The notes below the pieces were generated by a model that had not been told where the DNA came from, did no database searches, and saw only the letters and a list, made by a program, of their open reading frames with translations. A DNA stretch of 64,000 bases from Streptococcus halotolerans (GTDB taxonomy: Bacteria; Bacillota; Bacilli; Lactobacillales; Streptococcaceae), in NCBI RefSeq assembly GCF_001598035.1, contig NZ_CP014835.1, forward strand, positions 868,001 to 932,000, given 5' to 3'. Each line of letters opens with the position of its first letter. Within the stretch, counting starts at the first letter, position 1. Below are positions 20,696-31,328 of the stretch, piece after piece. A program made the position numbers and the translations under genes.

Positions 20696-21669
20696 AGGTA
20701 TCTAGTCCTCACTAAATCCATTAATTCTTCAACAACAAGTTCCCCTTGGTGGAAGGCTCCGCCATTTTCCAAACGTAAAAAATTAGACGAAATCACGCGC
20801 TTTGCATTATTTTTAAGCCCTTTAAAATCATGTTCAACCTGAACCAAATACTCGTCAAATTGGTTATTTTCCATATACTCTTGTGAAACAGGCTCGATAT
20901 TAACCAAAACAGTGTCGATAACATCAATACCCAGATGACGATTGAGAACAGCTAGGTGATCAGCATCTGTAAAATGTTCCGTCTCACCGTACTGAGTCAT
21001 AATATTACAAACATAAGCCACTTCCGCTGTGGTTTCAACCAGGGCTTGACGAATTTCTGGAATAACGAGATTGGGTAAAATCGATGTAAATAGGGAGCCC
21101 GGTCCCAGTACAATCATATCACTTTCCATGATAGCTTCTACCACTTTTGGACTAGCTGTTGGGATGTCGTCATTGTAAGTATTGGTCACGTAGACATGAT
21201 CAATCAAGCCGTCATACTCTGAAATGTGACTTTCTCCGGTAACCTCATGTCCATCTTTAAAAACGGCATGTAGGGTTAAAGGCGTCACACTTGATGGGTA
21301 GATTTTACCGGTCGTATGGAAAAATTGTGTCAGGGCTTGCATGGCATTGTAGGTAGAGCCTTCCATTTCAGAAACACCTGCGATAATCAGATTTCCAAGG
21401 GGATGACCTGCTAAAACACCATCTGTGTCATTGAATCTGTATTGAAAGAGTTCTTCATAAAACTTAGGCATATCACTCATGGCTACCAGTACATTACGCA
21501 AATCACCAGGAGGCGTCAGTTGCATGGCTGAGCGTAGTTTGCCAGAAGAGCCCCCATCATCAGCCACTGTTACCACTGCTGTAATATCAACATGTTGATG
21601 ACGTAAGGACTTTAGGATAACAGGAATACCAGTTCCTCCTCCGATAACTGTTATTTTCGGTTTTTTCAT
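20692..21669 (-). CDS. yvcK: YvcK/GlmR family protein (CofD-like fold)
   Basis: This 325-aa cytoplasmic protein begins [19 protein letters not shown] and carries [14 protein letters not shown], the UDP-sugar-binding signatures of YvcK/GlmR. In relatives it binds UDP-GlcNAc and links carbon supply to cell-wall precursor synthesis. Later family segments include [14 protein letters not shown] and [14 protein letters not shown]. It overlaps both neighbours by 4 bp, so the trio is translationally coupled. Confidence 0.93.
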   Translation of the reverse strand: MKKPKITVIGGGTGIPVILKSLRHQHVDITAVVTVADDGGSSGKLRSAMQLTPPGDLRNVLVAMSDMPKFYEELFQYRFNDTDGVLAGHPLGNLIIAGVSEMEGSTYNAMQALTQFFHTTGKIYPSSVTPLTLHAVFKDGHEVTGESHISEYDGLIDHVYVTNTYNDDIPTASPKVVEAIMESDMIVLGPGSLFTSILPNLVIPEIRQALVETTAEVAYVCNIMTQYGETEHFTDADHLAVLNRHLGIDVIDTVLVNIEPVSQEYMENNQFDEYLVQVEHDFKGLKNNAKRVISSNFLRLENGGAFHQGELVVEELMDLVRTRYL

Positions 21670-22556
21670 GAGCGGTTCACCGTTTCCTTGCGTCGGTCTT
21701 TGTCTCGATGGCTTTCATTGATGGACCAGTTATTGGCCAGATCGGCGGCTAAACGGTGCGCGAAAGCGACGCTACGATGCTGACCTCCTGTACAGCCAAC
21801 CGCAACAGTCAAGACAGATTTGCCTTCTCGTTGGTAAGCTGGCAAGATAGGTTCGATTAATCCAAGCAAGCTTGTGTAAAAGTCTTCAGATTCTTGCTGG
21901 CTCATAACGTAGTCGTAAACTGGCTGATCTAGACCAGTCTGTTCTCTGAGTTCAACTTGATAATAAGGATTGGGCAAAAAGCGAACATCGAAGACCAAAT
22001 CGGCATCTAAGGGAAGACCATATTTGAAACCGAAACTGATAATTTCAACACGAAAACCTGTTTTTTCAGCATTTTGAGCAAATTGGTCTGAAATTTCTTT
22101 TCGTAGATTGCGTGGTGTCAACTCTGTCGTATCAACCACGTTTTGACTAAGACTTTTTAAGGGAGCTAGCAGTTCGCGCTCTAGTGTGATTCCATCTAAA
22201 ACACGACCATCAGCTGCTAAGGGATGGCTACGACGGGTTTCTTTATAGCGTGATACCAATTCGCCATCAGTCGCATCCAAAAAAAGAATCTTAAAATCAA
22301 TAGCTTCGTTGCTCTCTAAATGATTAAGAATGGTTGTGATTTCTTTGAAAAAGAGACGACTTCTCATATCAACCACAACAGCTACTCGACTGGTCCCTTC
22401 TGATTGTTCTACCAACTCTAGGAACTTGGGCAAGAGGGCTGGTGGCATATTATCCATGGTGAAGTAACCCAAATCTTCAAAAGACTGGATAGCTACGGTC
22501 TTTCCGGCACCACTCATTCCCGTTACAATGACGAGATTGATTTTATTTTCTGGCAT
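21666..22556 (-). CDS. rapZ: RapZ-family nucleotide-binding protein (YvcJ)
   Basis: This 296-aa protein has a P-loop [10 protein letters not shown] near 14-23, a Walker B-like region VVVDMRSR, and the C-terminal [17 protein letters not shown] segment typical of RapZ/YvcJ. It hydrolyses nucleotides; in E. coli RapZ is an RNase adaptor for glmZ, but no such partner RNA is established in streptococci. It is the first gene of the trio, with ribosome site AAGGAG. Confidence 0.93.
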   Translation of the reverse strand: MPENKINLVIVTGMSGAGKTVAIQSFEDLGYFTMDNMPPALLPKFLELVEQSEGTSRVAVVVDMRSRLFFKEITTILNHLESNEAIDFKILFLDATDGELVSRYKETRRSHPLAADGRVLDGITLERELLAPLKSLSQNVVDTTELTPRNLRKEISDQFAQNAEKTGFRVEIISFGFKYGLPLDADLVFDVRFLPNPYYQVELREQTGLDQPVYDYVMSQQESEDFYTSLLGLIEPILPAYQREGKSVLTVAVGCTGGQHRSVAFAHRLAADLANNWSINESHRDKDRRKETVNRS

Positions 22557-22581
22557 TGCTTTTCTCCTTTTCGTTTTTATT

Positions 22582-22587
22582 ATTATA
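22582..22587 (-). promoter_or_regulatory. Extended -10 promoter of rapZ-yvcK-whiA
   Basis: TGGTATAAT on the minus strand (TG one base before TATAAT), about 26 bp before the rapZ start. No good -35 is seen. Confidence 0.6.
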
Positions 22588-22711
22588 CCAAATTTTGAGG
22601 TCTTTTTAGGAATGACGCTAATTTTAGCGCCTTCTCACATAAACTAGGCAAAACCAAGTTAACCATTGAAGCAATGTTAAATAGGCTGATCAAAATTGGT
22701 TTAAGCAGTGG

Positions 22712-25700
22712 TTAATCGTTTTGCGGCACTGAAACTAGCTCTAGCTTATCGCCACCAAACAAGATTAAGATGGCGTCAATCCGGTTGATAGCATAGGCCT
22801 GTCTGAGGGATTTGGCATACAAGGCCATCTGGTCCTGATAACGGGCTATCATCTGCGAGGAATCTTTGTATCTATCCGTTTTGTAGTCAAAAAGAATGAT
22901 TCGATCTTCAAACAAGAGATAGCCGTCAATAATCCCACGAATCACAAAGGATTCCCCACTGGCTAGGTCATCGGTTAACATAGCAAAGGGTGCTTCGCGG
23001 TGAAGCTTATCCTGATTAGCTAAAATCTGCTGGCCAAGATCCGTTTTAAAAAAGGCTTCTATTTTATCAAGCGGCAGGGCTTCTATAAGTTCTGGCTGAT
23101 CGGTCATCTCCTGCAAGGTCTGTTTTATGCTCTCTTGGCTAAGGTCTCTTTGCAAATCCAAGCGTTGCATCAGGTCATGCAGCGCTGTCCCAACTGCTGC
23201 TGGGGTCAAGGTCTTTTTATCTGAAAAACTTGGTAATGTGAAGGTTACAGGAGCTTTTTCCTCTTGTACTCGGCTGATGAGAGCAATGTCAGCTTTCTCT
23301 TGTTCCAGTAATTTGGCCTTTTTCAACTGACTTGGCGTTCTTAAACTTGGCAACTCAATGCTCGCTTGATGTAGAGCATTATAGGACTGAACTTGTTTTA
23401 AATTATCTAGAGCTTTCACAATATCGTCAGATTGTCGATTATCTGCTAAATCCATCACATCATGGGAAATAGCTTTATCAATGTGCTGAGTACTTCCAGA
23501 AGAATAAACCAGGTCAATCGCTTGGGAGAAGCTATTAGGATAGGTTTCTGCTAAAGCTAATAGCCAGTCTTGGAAAGAACGTATCTTTTCGCGACGCCCT
23601 AACGGTAAAATAGCCTCGACTGCATCGTCTGTTTGATTGCCATCTTTTTCATGGGCAGTCCCAACCAGATAGAGTTTCTTGACCGCACGAGTCATGGCGA
23701 CATAGAGTAAACGCATCCGTTCAGACAGGCTGGCCCTGAGCACTGCTTCTTTATTGGTTTTAAAAGGCAAGGTTTCAAGAGTGACCTTGATGGGAAGACT
23801 GGATTTATGGTTCAACCGCTCATCATCTGATAAGTCCGCCTGATAGATCATTCCCACACCTGTTTTCTTTTGGGCAATTACCTTGGCGTGAGACGTCTCT
23901 TTCAGGTTAAAGGACTGATCCATGTTGAGCACAAAAACATAGTCAAACTCCAAGCCCTTACTTTTATGAATAGTCATCAGACGAACAGCATTTTTAGGAA
24001 GCGCAACAGCTACATCAGCCAAGTCATGCTCTTGCTCCAAAATGTGGTCAATCATCGTCACAAAACGATTCAATCCACGAAATCCTGACTGCTCGTATTG
24101 ATGCGCTCTTAAAGCTAGACTATAGAGATTGGTCTGACGTTGCAAACCATTTGGCAGAGCCCCCACATAGTCTAGGTAAAAACGATCATTATAGATTTTC
24201 CAAATCAATTCGTGTATCAAATGGGTCTTGGCAAATTGCCTCCAAGAAACCAAATAGTCTAAGAATTGAGTGATTTTTTGCGCCAATTGATTCGTGATTA
24301 AGTCCTGATGGTGCCCTTTTTGACGATTGGCTAAAAGGACTTTGTCGTAAAAGTTCATCAATGTCTGTCTCTGATCTTGAACGGCAATACGCGCCAAATC
24401 ATCTTCATCAAAAGAAAACATGGGAGATTTCATCAAGGAAACCAAGGCATAATCATTTAAAGGGTTGTTAACCGTTCGTAGGGTTTCAAGCATGATCATG
24501 ACCTCAGTTGATTTGAGGTAATTCATGACTCCATCATCCGCCACCAAGGGGATACCTGCTTCTGAAAAACGTTTTAAAATGGCTACGTTTCGAGTCCGAG
24601 AAGGTACTAAGAGTGCAATGCTTGAGAAATCAAATGGCCCTTGACTCTTTTCTTGCAAACGTTTGATTTCATCGATAACCAAATCAACTTGACCTTGGGA
24701 GACTTCCTGATGGTCCTTGACTTCATCATCTTCTCTGTCTAAATGGTCTTCTTGCTGGTCATCATAGAGTAAAAAGGTCGTTTTGTAATCTGGGGTCGCC
24801 ACTTGTTTTTCAGGATTGCCAGCGACTAGCTCTTGTGACTGATCGTAAACAATATCTCCTAATTCTTGGTCCATGAGATGACTAAAGACAACGTTAACAC
24901 TATCCACAACTTCCTTATGACTGCGGAAATTCTCTTTCAATACGATCAATTTTCCTGCCTGCGGATGACTGTTGAAGAGGTTGAATTTCCCAGTAAAAAT
25001 AGTCGGATCGGCCTGGCGGAAACGGTAGATGGACTGTTTGACATCTCCCACCATAAAGCGATTTTTGCCATTGGAAAGCAAGTCCAGAAGCCGTTCCTGA
25101 ATAGGGCTGTTGTCCTGATACTCATCGACCATGACCTCAGCGTAATGCTCTTGAAAACCTTGTCTTAGCTTTTCATTCTCTGACAAAATGCGAATGGCTG
25201 CGTGGGCAACATCTGAGAACTCTAAACGAGATTCACTGATTTTCAGTGCTAAATAGCGGTTTGAAAAATCGCTCAAAAACCCTTGTAACAGTTTCAACAA
25301 TGGAATAGCCTTGGGCTGCTCTTCATAAATCACTGCAATCATCGCGTAGAGTTGATGGTACTCTGTCAATTTTGGAAATCGGCTGTCCCACTCTTTCTTG
25401 GTAAACCAAACATCAAACTGCTGATGGAGCCTTTCTTCCATTAGGAAATAGCTTGTTTCAAAGTCATCTTCCGTGATGGCTACCAGTTGCTCTACCATGG
25501 CAGAGAGTGTCTCATCAATTTGGTAGAACAGGCTATCAAATTGCCGCGTCATAATGTCCAAATCACTTGCTCTAACATCGTCTCTCGTCAAATCAGAAAA
25601 GCGATACCGGTTGATAACAGGTTCAAGCTGGTATTTTTTCAAGTGAGTGCTGGCAATCCCAATCTTATCCAATTCGTCCACAAATCTCGCTAATTCTCTT

Positions 25701-26791
25701 TGCTCGATTAAGTGAATAAAATGATTTTCTTGATTAGCTAGTTTTTGGACTTGTGTGGATACTTTATCTAACTTACCTGTTTTAGTTGTCGTAGCTGGAC
25801 GCCGACAAAGGGCTAAAAAGTTAGCCTTAGCAGCTTCTAATTCAGCTAAACTCGCTTTGGCTTGTTCTACATCAATATTAGCATAGCGCGTCATTAATTC
25901 AGCTAGTTCTAGAAAGTCCCCTTTTTTTCCAAAAACCGAAGTCCTAAAAGCCATAGCTGACACCAAGTCACTCACTTGCCCTAATTCTTTTTGGGTTATC
26001 GCTTGAAGCACCTGTTTATGCTGTGACTGATAGTAAAGTCGAGCCTGTTCAAGCTCCCCTTGAAGTTTTTCCAGCGCTCGATCTGGATAATAGGATTTTG
26101 CCGTGTAAGCAGATTGATCGATAAAATGCTCTTTCAACCAGCTTTCAGGATCATCCGTTGCCTGCATAAAGTGATATAGCTGGTAAACCACATCCCGAAA
26201 GGCACGATTGGTCTTAGCCCGACCGGTAAAATTTCGAACTAACTCATTAAAATGAGCAGCCTTATCCTTATCTAAACGATAACGTTCAAAAAGATCGCTA
26301 AAGACCCTATCTTTTAAGAGGGCTTGTTCTGTCTCGTCTTGCAAAATACTGAAATTTGGGGAAATACCGACCAAATAACCATAGCGCGTCACCAGCTTCT
26401 GTGTAAAAGCATCCATAGTACCGATATCTGCCGTCTGAACATTAGCCAATTGCAGGGACAGATGAGCCTGACTCTTAGAATCTTCGGCACGTCCAAGAGC
26501 TAGGTTTAATTTTTTCTCCAAACGCTCTTTGAGTTCAGTCGCTGCCTTTACTGTAAACGTTGAAATAAAGAGCTGGTCCACGCCCACGCCACGTTCAATC
26601 ATATCAATGATTCTCTCAACCATAACAAAGGTCTTACCAGAACCCGCGGAAGCAGAAACCAGCATGTTCTGACCATGGGTGTAGATAGCTTGAATTTGCT
26701 CTGGCGTGCGGCGTTGCTGCCCAGCTGGCAACTGATTTTCAAGCTCAATCACTTGATTGATCTCTGTCTCACTTAAATAGGGTTTAAACAT
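22712..26791 (-). CDS. addA: ATP-dependent helicase-nuclease subunit A (AddA/RexA)
   Basis: This 1359-aa UvrD-type helicase with a C-terminal RecB-family nuclease processes double-strand breaks with AddB. Seen: Walker A SASAGSGKT (46-54), FTVKAATEL (motif Ia), DEYQDN (557-561), GDVKQSIYRFRQADP, LMTIHKSKGLEF, RLLYVAMTRA, and nuclease core GIIDGYL...FDYKTDRYK near the C terminus. The first 220 and last 800 residues look ordinary, but about 330 residues separate the early part from DEYQDN. This makes the protein about 140 residues longer than the ~1,210-1,220 I recall for other streptococci. It overlaps addB by 8 bp. Confidence 0.95.
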   Translation of the reverse strand: MFKPYLSETEINQVIELENQLPAGQQRRTPEQIQAIYTHGQNMLVSASAGSGKTFVMVERIIDMIERGVGVDQLFISTFTVKAATELKERLEKKLNLALGRAEDSKSQAHLSLQLANVQTADIGTMDAFTQKLVTRYGYLVGISPNFSILQDETEQALLKDRVFSDLFERYRLDKDKAAHFNELVRNFTGRAKTNRAFRDVVYQLYHFMQATDDPESWLKEHFIDQSAYTAKSYYPDRALEKLQGELEQARLYYQSQHKQVLQAITQKELGQVSDLVSAMAFRTSVFGKKGDFLELAELMTRYANIDVEQAKASLAELEAAKANFLALCRRPATTTKTGKLDKVSTQVQKLANQENHFIHLIEQRELARFVDELDKIGIASTHLKKYQLEPVINRYRFSDLTRDDVRASDLDIMTRQFDSLFYQIDETLSAMVEQLVAITEDDFETSYFLMEERLHQQFDVWFTKKEWDSRFPKLTEYHQLYAMIAVIYEEQPKAIPLLKLLQGFLSDFSNRYLALKISESRLEFSDVAHAAIRILSENEKLRQGFQEHYAEVMVDEYQDNSPIQERLLDLLSNGKNRFMVGDVKQSIYRFRQADPTIFTGKFNLFNSHPQAGKLIVLKENFRSHKEVVDSVNVVFSHLMDQELGDIVYDQSQELVAGNPEKQVATPDYKTTFLLYDDQQEDHLDREDDEVKDHQEVSQGQVDLVIDEIKRLQEKSQGPFDFSSIALLVPSRTRNVAILKRFSEAGIPLVADDGVMNYLKSTEVMIMLETLRTVNNPLNDYALVSLMKSPMFSFDEDDLARIAVQDQRQTLMNFYDKVLLANRQKGHHQDLITNQLAQKITQFLDYLVSWRQFAKTHLIHELIWKIYNDRFYLDYVGALPNGLQRQTNLYSLALRAHQYEQSGFRGLNRFVTMIDHILEQEHDLADVAVALPKNAVRLMTIHKSKGLEFDYVFVLNMDQSFNLKETSHAKVIAQKKTGVGMIYQADLSDDERLNHKSSLPIKVTLETLPFKTNKEAVLRASLSERMRLLYVAMTRAVKKLYLVGTAHEKDGNQTDDAVEAILPLGRREKIRSFQDWLLALAETYPNSFSQAIDLVYSSGSTQHIDKAISHDVMDLADNRQSDDIVKALDNLKQVQSYNALHQASIELPSLRTPSQLKKAKLLEQEKADIALISRVQEEKAPVTFTLPSFSDKKTLTPAAVGTALHDLMQRLDLQRDLSQESIKQTLQEMTDQPELIEALPLDKIEAFFKTDLGQQILANQDKLHREAPFAMLTDDLASGESFVIRGIIDGYLLFEDRIILFDYKTDRYKDSSQMIARYQDQMALYAKSLRQAYAINRIDAILILFGGDKLELVSVPQND

Positions 26792-29700
26792 GACTACCTC
26801 CCTTCTCTGCTTGATTTTTGTCGTGTATTTTGTCTAATAATAAGCGGCGCTTTTGTCCTGGACTAGCCTTAATTGTTTCCAGGAAACGAGCCTGCCCTAA
26901 GTGCAAATCAGCCTCAAATCCAGTCAAAGCTGTCAATTGCTCACCAGCAACTGATTTCCCATCTTGACTGTAAGGATTGATGGCAAAATGCCCCTTCAAA
27001 ATGGTCTCGGCCGCTTCTTGGTATTGGGCTTTCAAAAAACGCAATAAGTCGTCCAGTTCCTGTTCATTATAGACAACAGCTTGCTTATTACGACTGAATT
27101 TATAATCGTCTTCAGGTAAATAAGTCAGAAATTCTTCTCGGAAAAGACCGTCGTAACGCAAATCGTCCTTGAGTTTTTGAGGGATTTTTCCAAATTCACT
27201 AATGTCTTTGAGGGCTAGGCTGGGTTCTTGCATCTGCAAATACATGGCGCCAAAGTAATCGAGTTCATCAAAGAGAGGCGTCCCTTTTTTGTTCTTACCT
27301 TCTTTCAAAGCTAGAAGATAGGTGATCAATTGAGGACTAAGACCATTGTAGAATTTCTCCAGTTGGAAGCGTTGTTGACTGGACTTGTAATCAATAACAC
27401 CATAAGCCAAGTCTGTTGAACCTGATTGCAACTTATCCACACGATCGATAAAACCAGATACTTCTATGGGATGACTCAATGAAGACTCAGGTTCACCTGC
27501 TAAAAGAAGCTTAAAGGCTGCTTCTTGACGACTAACTTGAATGTCATTCATGTCTTCAAACAAACTTCCAGTAGCCTTAGCGATTGTCTCCAAGATTTCG
27601 CGGGAATAAAGACTTTCTTGATTTTCCTCATAGAGTGCCTGAAACGCCTTATCTTGCTTAGTTTCCTCCAAAGCCTTATCCAGCTTGTCTTTAAAACTCA
27701 AGGTCTCTTGGTTAGAAAGCGCACGCTCAAAAACTTTGTGTAAAAAATTCCCATGACTTCTGGCATCTGGATGAATAGAATCCTGCTCACGAAGACCAAG
27801 GATTTTCTCAACAAAATAAAGATACTGGTTATTGTAAAAACGCGTCAGTGATGAAGCCGATAAGTGCAAGGCCTGATTGGTTGGAAAGAGTACTTCTAAG
27901 ACCTCCTTCGATAGGGGTTTGGTTGTCAACTCCTTTGAAATGTGACCAATCGAAATGCCTTTTTCAGACAATTCCTTACGAATCACACGACCTAAGACAT
28001 TCCAATAAGTCACTTCCTCCTGACTCAATTTATCTAAAAATTGAGAGCGATTAAGGCTGATTAAGCACGCCAAAACCTCCTTGTAAGAACCCAAATCGTC
28101 TGGAGCAATCTGTCCTAGATTTTTTTGTTTGGCCGTTAGGGGAAATCCTAAGTCATTAGTTAGGGTGGCCATATAGGGCGACATGAGTTCTTGTCCTTCG
28201 CCCATAAGCTGTGGGTAAGACAAGACCAAGCCTTTATCGGCAGCGTTTAAGAGGGAGATAGCTACAAAATGATTTTTCTTGAGATTATCTCCTGTGATGA
28301 TATCAAGTCGTCCTTGAGTGCTTGTCGTCTCATTAAGCTGTTGACGTTCTTCATCTGTTAACAGGCTGTTATTTTGGGATACCTTAGGAAACGATGATTG
28401 CCCAAGTCCAATAGCATAGACATAAGGAGCTGAATGTGGCTCTATTAAGTCATAAGAACGCACATTAACCACATTAACCGTAGCAGGAACCGTACGGTAA
28501 TCCGTTGATGCCATCCCATTGGCTAAAAGGGTTATCAATTCCTGCATGCTGAGCGATTCTTTTGCAAAAGCAAGTTTTGCCTGTTCCAATAAATCCGTAA
28601 AGACCTTCCACACTTGCTCATGTTTTTCAATTGCTTCTTGGTTAGCATTGACAGTTAAGGCTTCCATATTCTGCGCTAAGCGGCAGTTTTCAAAGAAGGT
28701 CATCAGTTCCTGTAATAGAAAATCAATATCGCCTTGTACCTGTAAACTCATCAAGGGTTCTATTAGGGATTGTCGCATATGGTTGAGCGCTTCTAAATCA
28801 TACTTGTTAAGGTCTGTTTGTTCCCCATTTTCATCTGCTCGAGTTCGACTGATATTATGCTTGAATGGTTTATGAAATTGTCTACCATTGATATCTGCGA
28901 ATTGACAGTATTGTTCAAAAACGTCCAAATCCCTATCCTGATATTGGCCATAGAGACCTGTTTTTAACAGATTGATGACATCCTCTCTTTGGAAATAATA
29001 GCGTAAGACTCGCTCAAGGCTCATCATAAAGGCAGAAAGCGGATGATTAACCATTGACTCAGCCCGTCCCCAATAAAAGGGGATTTCAAATTGATTGAAC
29101 AGGCGTTCAACAGGTAACTTATAAGAGTGTTCATCCCCTAAAAGCAGTGTAAAATCTTTGTAGTCTGCCCCTTCTTCACGGATTTTGCGGCGAATATCTT
29201 TTGCAACTGCTTCGATTTCAACTTTTTGATTGGTAGCTTCCCAAAGTTGCAGAGAGACTCGGTCAACATCAGTCCACTCAACAGCCACTTCTTCTTGAGA
29301 TGTGACCTCATAACTCGCTTCGAAGGCTTTTGAAACTTTTGCGAAAGTGGTTTCCTTGCTGTCCGCCAATAACTCTTCAGCCTGAACACCATGTTGGCTA
29401 GCTAGCGCTCGTAAAAAAGACACACTGGCTTCATAGATATTGCCCGATAATAACTGAGCATTGTAAGCTTTCTTGGTAGCATAGGCGCCAATTAGCACCT
29501 GCTCTGCTTTTTGATTAAGAAGTTCAACCAGCCGCTCTTCCTCTTCTGAAAAACGGGTAAAACCATCGATAACAATAACCGTATCTTGCAATTGGTGATC
29601 CAACTTGCCCTCACTAAGAACCCGCATGAAAAATTGCAACTTACTCTCACCACTCAAGTGTTCCAAATGGATGGCTTCCATAAAGTGGCGCAAAATCGTT

Positions 29701-30155
29701 TTGAGCTCTGCTATTTTGTCCAAAGGATCCGTTTCAGCTATAAGGACATCAAAGTCAGCTAGAGTCAGCTGACTTTTGGCTAATTCTTTGTATAAGTCGA
29801 GAACTTGATTAATAAAGCCAGGATCTTTTTTCAAACGACCAAAAACAGGTAGTGATTGATCGGAAAGCTGATTCAAGACACGATAAAGAAGCATGCTCAA
29901 GCCTGCATCATCCAAATTAGCAGTTTCCTTTTTCTTGGGCAGCATAAAATAATTGGGTAGCTGACCAAAACGTGTCACAATCATTTGAAAACTAGCATGG
30001 CTCGGCAAGTAATCCAGCACTCGACGTTCTTTCTCAAAAGATAAGGAGTTTGGGGCTATGTAAAAAACACGCTTACCTTGCTGAAGAAAATCTTCTGCTT
30101 TTTGTGTTAATAAATCCGTTAGAGAATTGGTAGGATTGGTATAATATAACTTCAT
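26784..30155 (-). CDS. addB: ATP-dependent nuclease subunit B (AddB/RexB)
   Basis: This 1123-aa partner of AddA has an N-terminal inactivated helicase fold and a C-terminal RecB-type nuclease with the DYKSS motif (YGVIDYKSSQQRF). The C terminus lacks the cysteine cluster that holds an iron-sulfur centre in Bacillus AddB, as expected of the streptococcal RexB form. The ATG at 30155 (MKLYYTNPTNSLTDLL) is chosen over that at 30209 because the product then starts as the family does and TAGGTG precedes it. It is transcribed just before addA. Confidence 0.93.
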   Translation of the reverse strand: MKLYYTNPTNSLTDLLTQKAEDFLQQGKRVFYIAPNSLSFEKERRVLDYLPSHASFQMIVTRFGQLPNYFMLPKKKETANLDDAGLSMLLYRVLNQLSDQSLPVFGRLKKDPGFINQVLDLYKELAKSQLTLADFDVLIAETDPLDKIAELKTILRHFMEAIHLEHLSGESKLQFFMRVLSEGKLDHQLQDTVIVIDGFTRFSEEEERLVELLNQKAEQVLIGAYATKKAYNAQLLSGNIYEASVSFLRALASQHGVQAEELLADSKETTFAKVSKAFEASYEVTSQEEVAVEWTDVDRVSLQLWEATNQKVEIEAVAKDIRRKIREEGADYKDFTLLLGDEHSYKLPVERLFNQFEIPFYWGRAESMVNHPLSAFMMSLERVLRYYFQREDVINLLKTGLYGQYQDRDLDVFEQYCQFADINGRQFHKPFKHNISRTRADENGEQTDLNKYDLEALNHMRQSLIEPLMSLQVQGDIDFLLQELMTFFENCRLAQNMEALTVNANQEAIEKHEQVWKVFTDLLEQAKLAFAKESLSMQELITLLANGMASTDYRTVPATVNVVNVRSYDLIEPHSAPYVYAIGLGQSSFPKVSQNNSLLTDEERQQLNETTSTQGRLDIITGDNLKKNHFVAISLLNAADKGLVLSYPQLMGEGQELMSPYMATLTNDLGFPLTAKQKNLGQIAPDDLGSYKEVLACLISLNRSQFLDKLSQEEVTYWNVLGRVIRKELSEKGISIGHISKELTTKPLSKEVLEVLFPTNQALHLSASSLTRFYNNQYLYFVEKILGLREQDSIHPDARSHGNFLHKVFERALSNQETLSFKDKLDKALEETKQDKAFQALYEENQESLYSREILETIAKATGSLFEDMNDIQVSRQEAAFKLLLAGEPESSLSHPIEVSGFIDRVDKLQSGSTDLAYGVIDYKSSQQRFQLEKFYNGLSPQLITYLLALKEGKNKKGTPLFDELDYFGAMYLQMQEPSLALKDISEFGKIPQKLKDDLRYDGLFREEFLTYLPEDDYKFSRNKQAVVYNEQELDDLLRFLKAQYQEAAETILKGHFAINPYSQDGKSVAGEQLTALTGFEADLHLGQARFLETIKASPGQKRRLLLDKIHDKNQAEKGGSHV

Positions 30156-30263
30156 GGAGACACCTAACAATAAGATCCTGAGCTCTAAACAGCATGAAAA
30201 AGCTAACAAAATCGCCTATGGTTAGGTAGACGTTGTCTTTGCCATATAGCTGTCAGAGCGAGT

Positions 30264-30398
30264 TTAAGTTATCAGATACTAAGCCCTTTGATCACAACTG
30301 GGGCTTCAAACTATCTTCTTATTATAACAAATTTAACGATTTCCATTGATAACGAAAGCTATTTCAGAGGACTTTTGGTACAATTAAGTTATCAGATA
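30264..30398. repeat. 15-bp direct repeat pair
   Basis: TTAAGTTATCAGATA occurs at 30264-30278 and again at 30384-30398, with no similarity beyond. The second copy starts at the last base of the -10 of the downstream peptidase gene. Confidence 0.6.
30376..30384 (+). promoter_or_regulatory. Extended -10 promoter of the zinc peptidase gene
   Basis: TGGTACAAT (extended -10, TACAAT at 30379-30384), about 33 bp before the start at 30417. No clear -35. Confidence 0.5.
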
Positions 30399-30416
30399 AG
30401 TTTAGAGGATACTATA

Positions 30417-31328
30417 ATGAAAATAGATGATCTTAGAAAAAGTAGTAATATTGATGATCGCCGCGGTCAGCAATCATACGGTACTTCACGCGGTGGAATG
30501 GGAAGCGGGGCTCTTCTTTCTATCCTCTTTTCAAGAGGATCGTGGAAAATGAAACTGTTCATGATTATCATCCTTATCATGTTTGGTGGGGGAGGTGCCT
30601 TATCCGGTATTTTTACAGGCGGTACTAGCCAATCTTATCAATCAAATCAAATCTCTCAGAAAAAAAATACTAACGTCAGCGATGCGGATGCTGAATTTGT
30701 TAGTAAAGTTCTCGGCTCAACAGAAGATTATTGGAATAAGCAGTTTAAAAAAGAAGGTCTTGGAGATTACTCCGAACCAGAACTAGTCTTTTATTCTGGT
30801 CAAACAACTACCGCTTGTGGTGTTGGCCAAGCTTCATCTGGCCCCTTCTACTGTCCTGCTGATGAAAAAGTTTATTTAGATTTAAGTTTCTACGATGAAC
30901 TCTCCAATCGTTATGGAGCTAAAGGGGACTTTGCTTTAGCCTATGTCATTGCTCACGAAGTGGGACATCATGTGCAGAACGAGTTGGGCACTATGACTGA
31001 CTACAATAAAGCACGTCAAGGCAAATCAAAAGCTGAAGCCAATCAGCTCAACGTCCGTTTGGAGTTACAGGCAGACTATTATGCTGGGGCATGGGCTAGC
31101 TATGTCAAGGATGAAGGCCTGCTAGAAAAAGGGGATGTTCAAGAAGCCATGCAAGCGGCTCATGCTGTTGGTGATGACACGCTTCAGCAAGAAGCCTATG
31201 GTCGAACAGTTCCAGATAGTTTCACACACGGAACTTCTGAACAACGTCAGCGCTGGTTTGACAAAGGTTATCAATATGGGGATATCCGTCATGGCAATAC
31301 TTTCCAAGGTTCTTACGGAGATTTATAA
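30417..31328 (+). CDS. Membrane-anchored neutral zinc metallopeptidase (YpfJ family)
   Basis: This 303-aa protein has a hydrophilic N terminus (DDRRGQ), one membrane helix (LFMIIILIMFGGGGALSGIF, about residues 45-65) and an outer catalytic domain. Zinc motif AHEVGHH gives two histidines and the catalytic glutamate; a downstream ELQADYYAGAWA provides the third ligand region. The pair of cysteines in TTACGVGQASSGPFYC fits a disulfide outside the membrane. This is the putative neutral zinc metallopeptidase family, whose substrate is unknown. The start at 30417 is preferred over 30288 because AGAGGAT precedes it and MKIDDLRKSSNIDDRRG is the family opening. Confidence 0.88.
   Translation: MKIDDLRKSSNIDDRRGQQSYGTSRGGMGSGALLSILFSRGSWKMKLFMIIILIMFGGGGALSGIFTGGTSQSYQSNQISQKKNTNVSDADAEFVSKVLGSTEDYWNKQFKKEGLGDYSEPELVFYSGQTTTACGVGQASSGPFYCPADEKVYLDLSFYDELSNRYGAKGDFALAYVIAHEVGHHVQNELGTMTDYNKARQGKSKAEANQLNVRLELQADYYAGAWASYVKDEGLLEKGDVQEAMQAAHAVGDDTLQQEAYGRTVPDSFTHGTSEQRQRWFDKGYQYGDIRHGNTFQGSYGDL

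Noticed and set aside
22620..22711. addA terminator
   Set aside because: TTAACATTG/CAATGGTTAA and outer AACCAA/TTGGTT can pair, but with a bulge and a poor T-tract; left unlisted.
30156..30209. N-terminal extension of addB
   Set aside because: The extra 18 residues do not fit the family opening, and the inner ATG at 30155 has a ribosome site.
30288..30416. N-terminal extension of the zinc peptidase
   Set aside because: It covers the promoter and ribosome site of the start at 30417.
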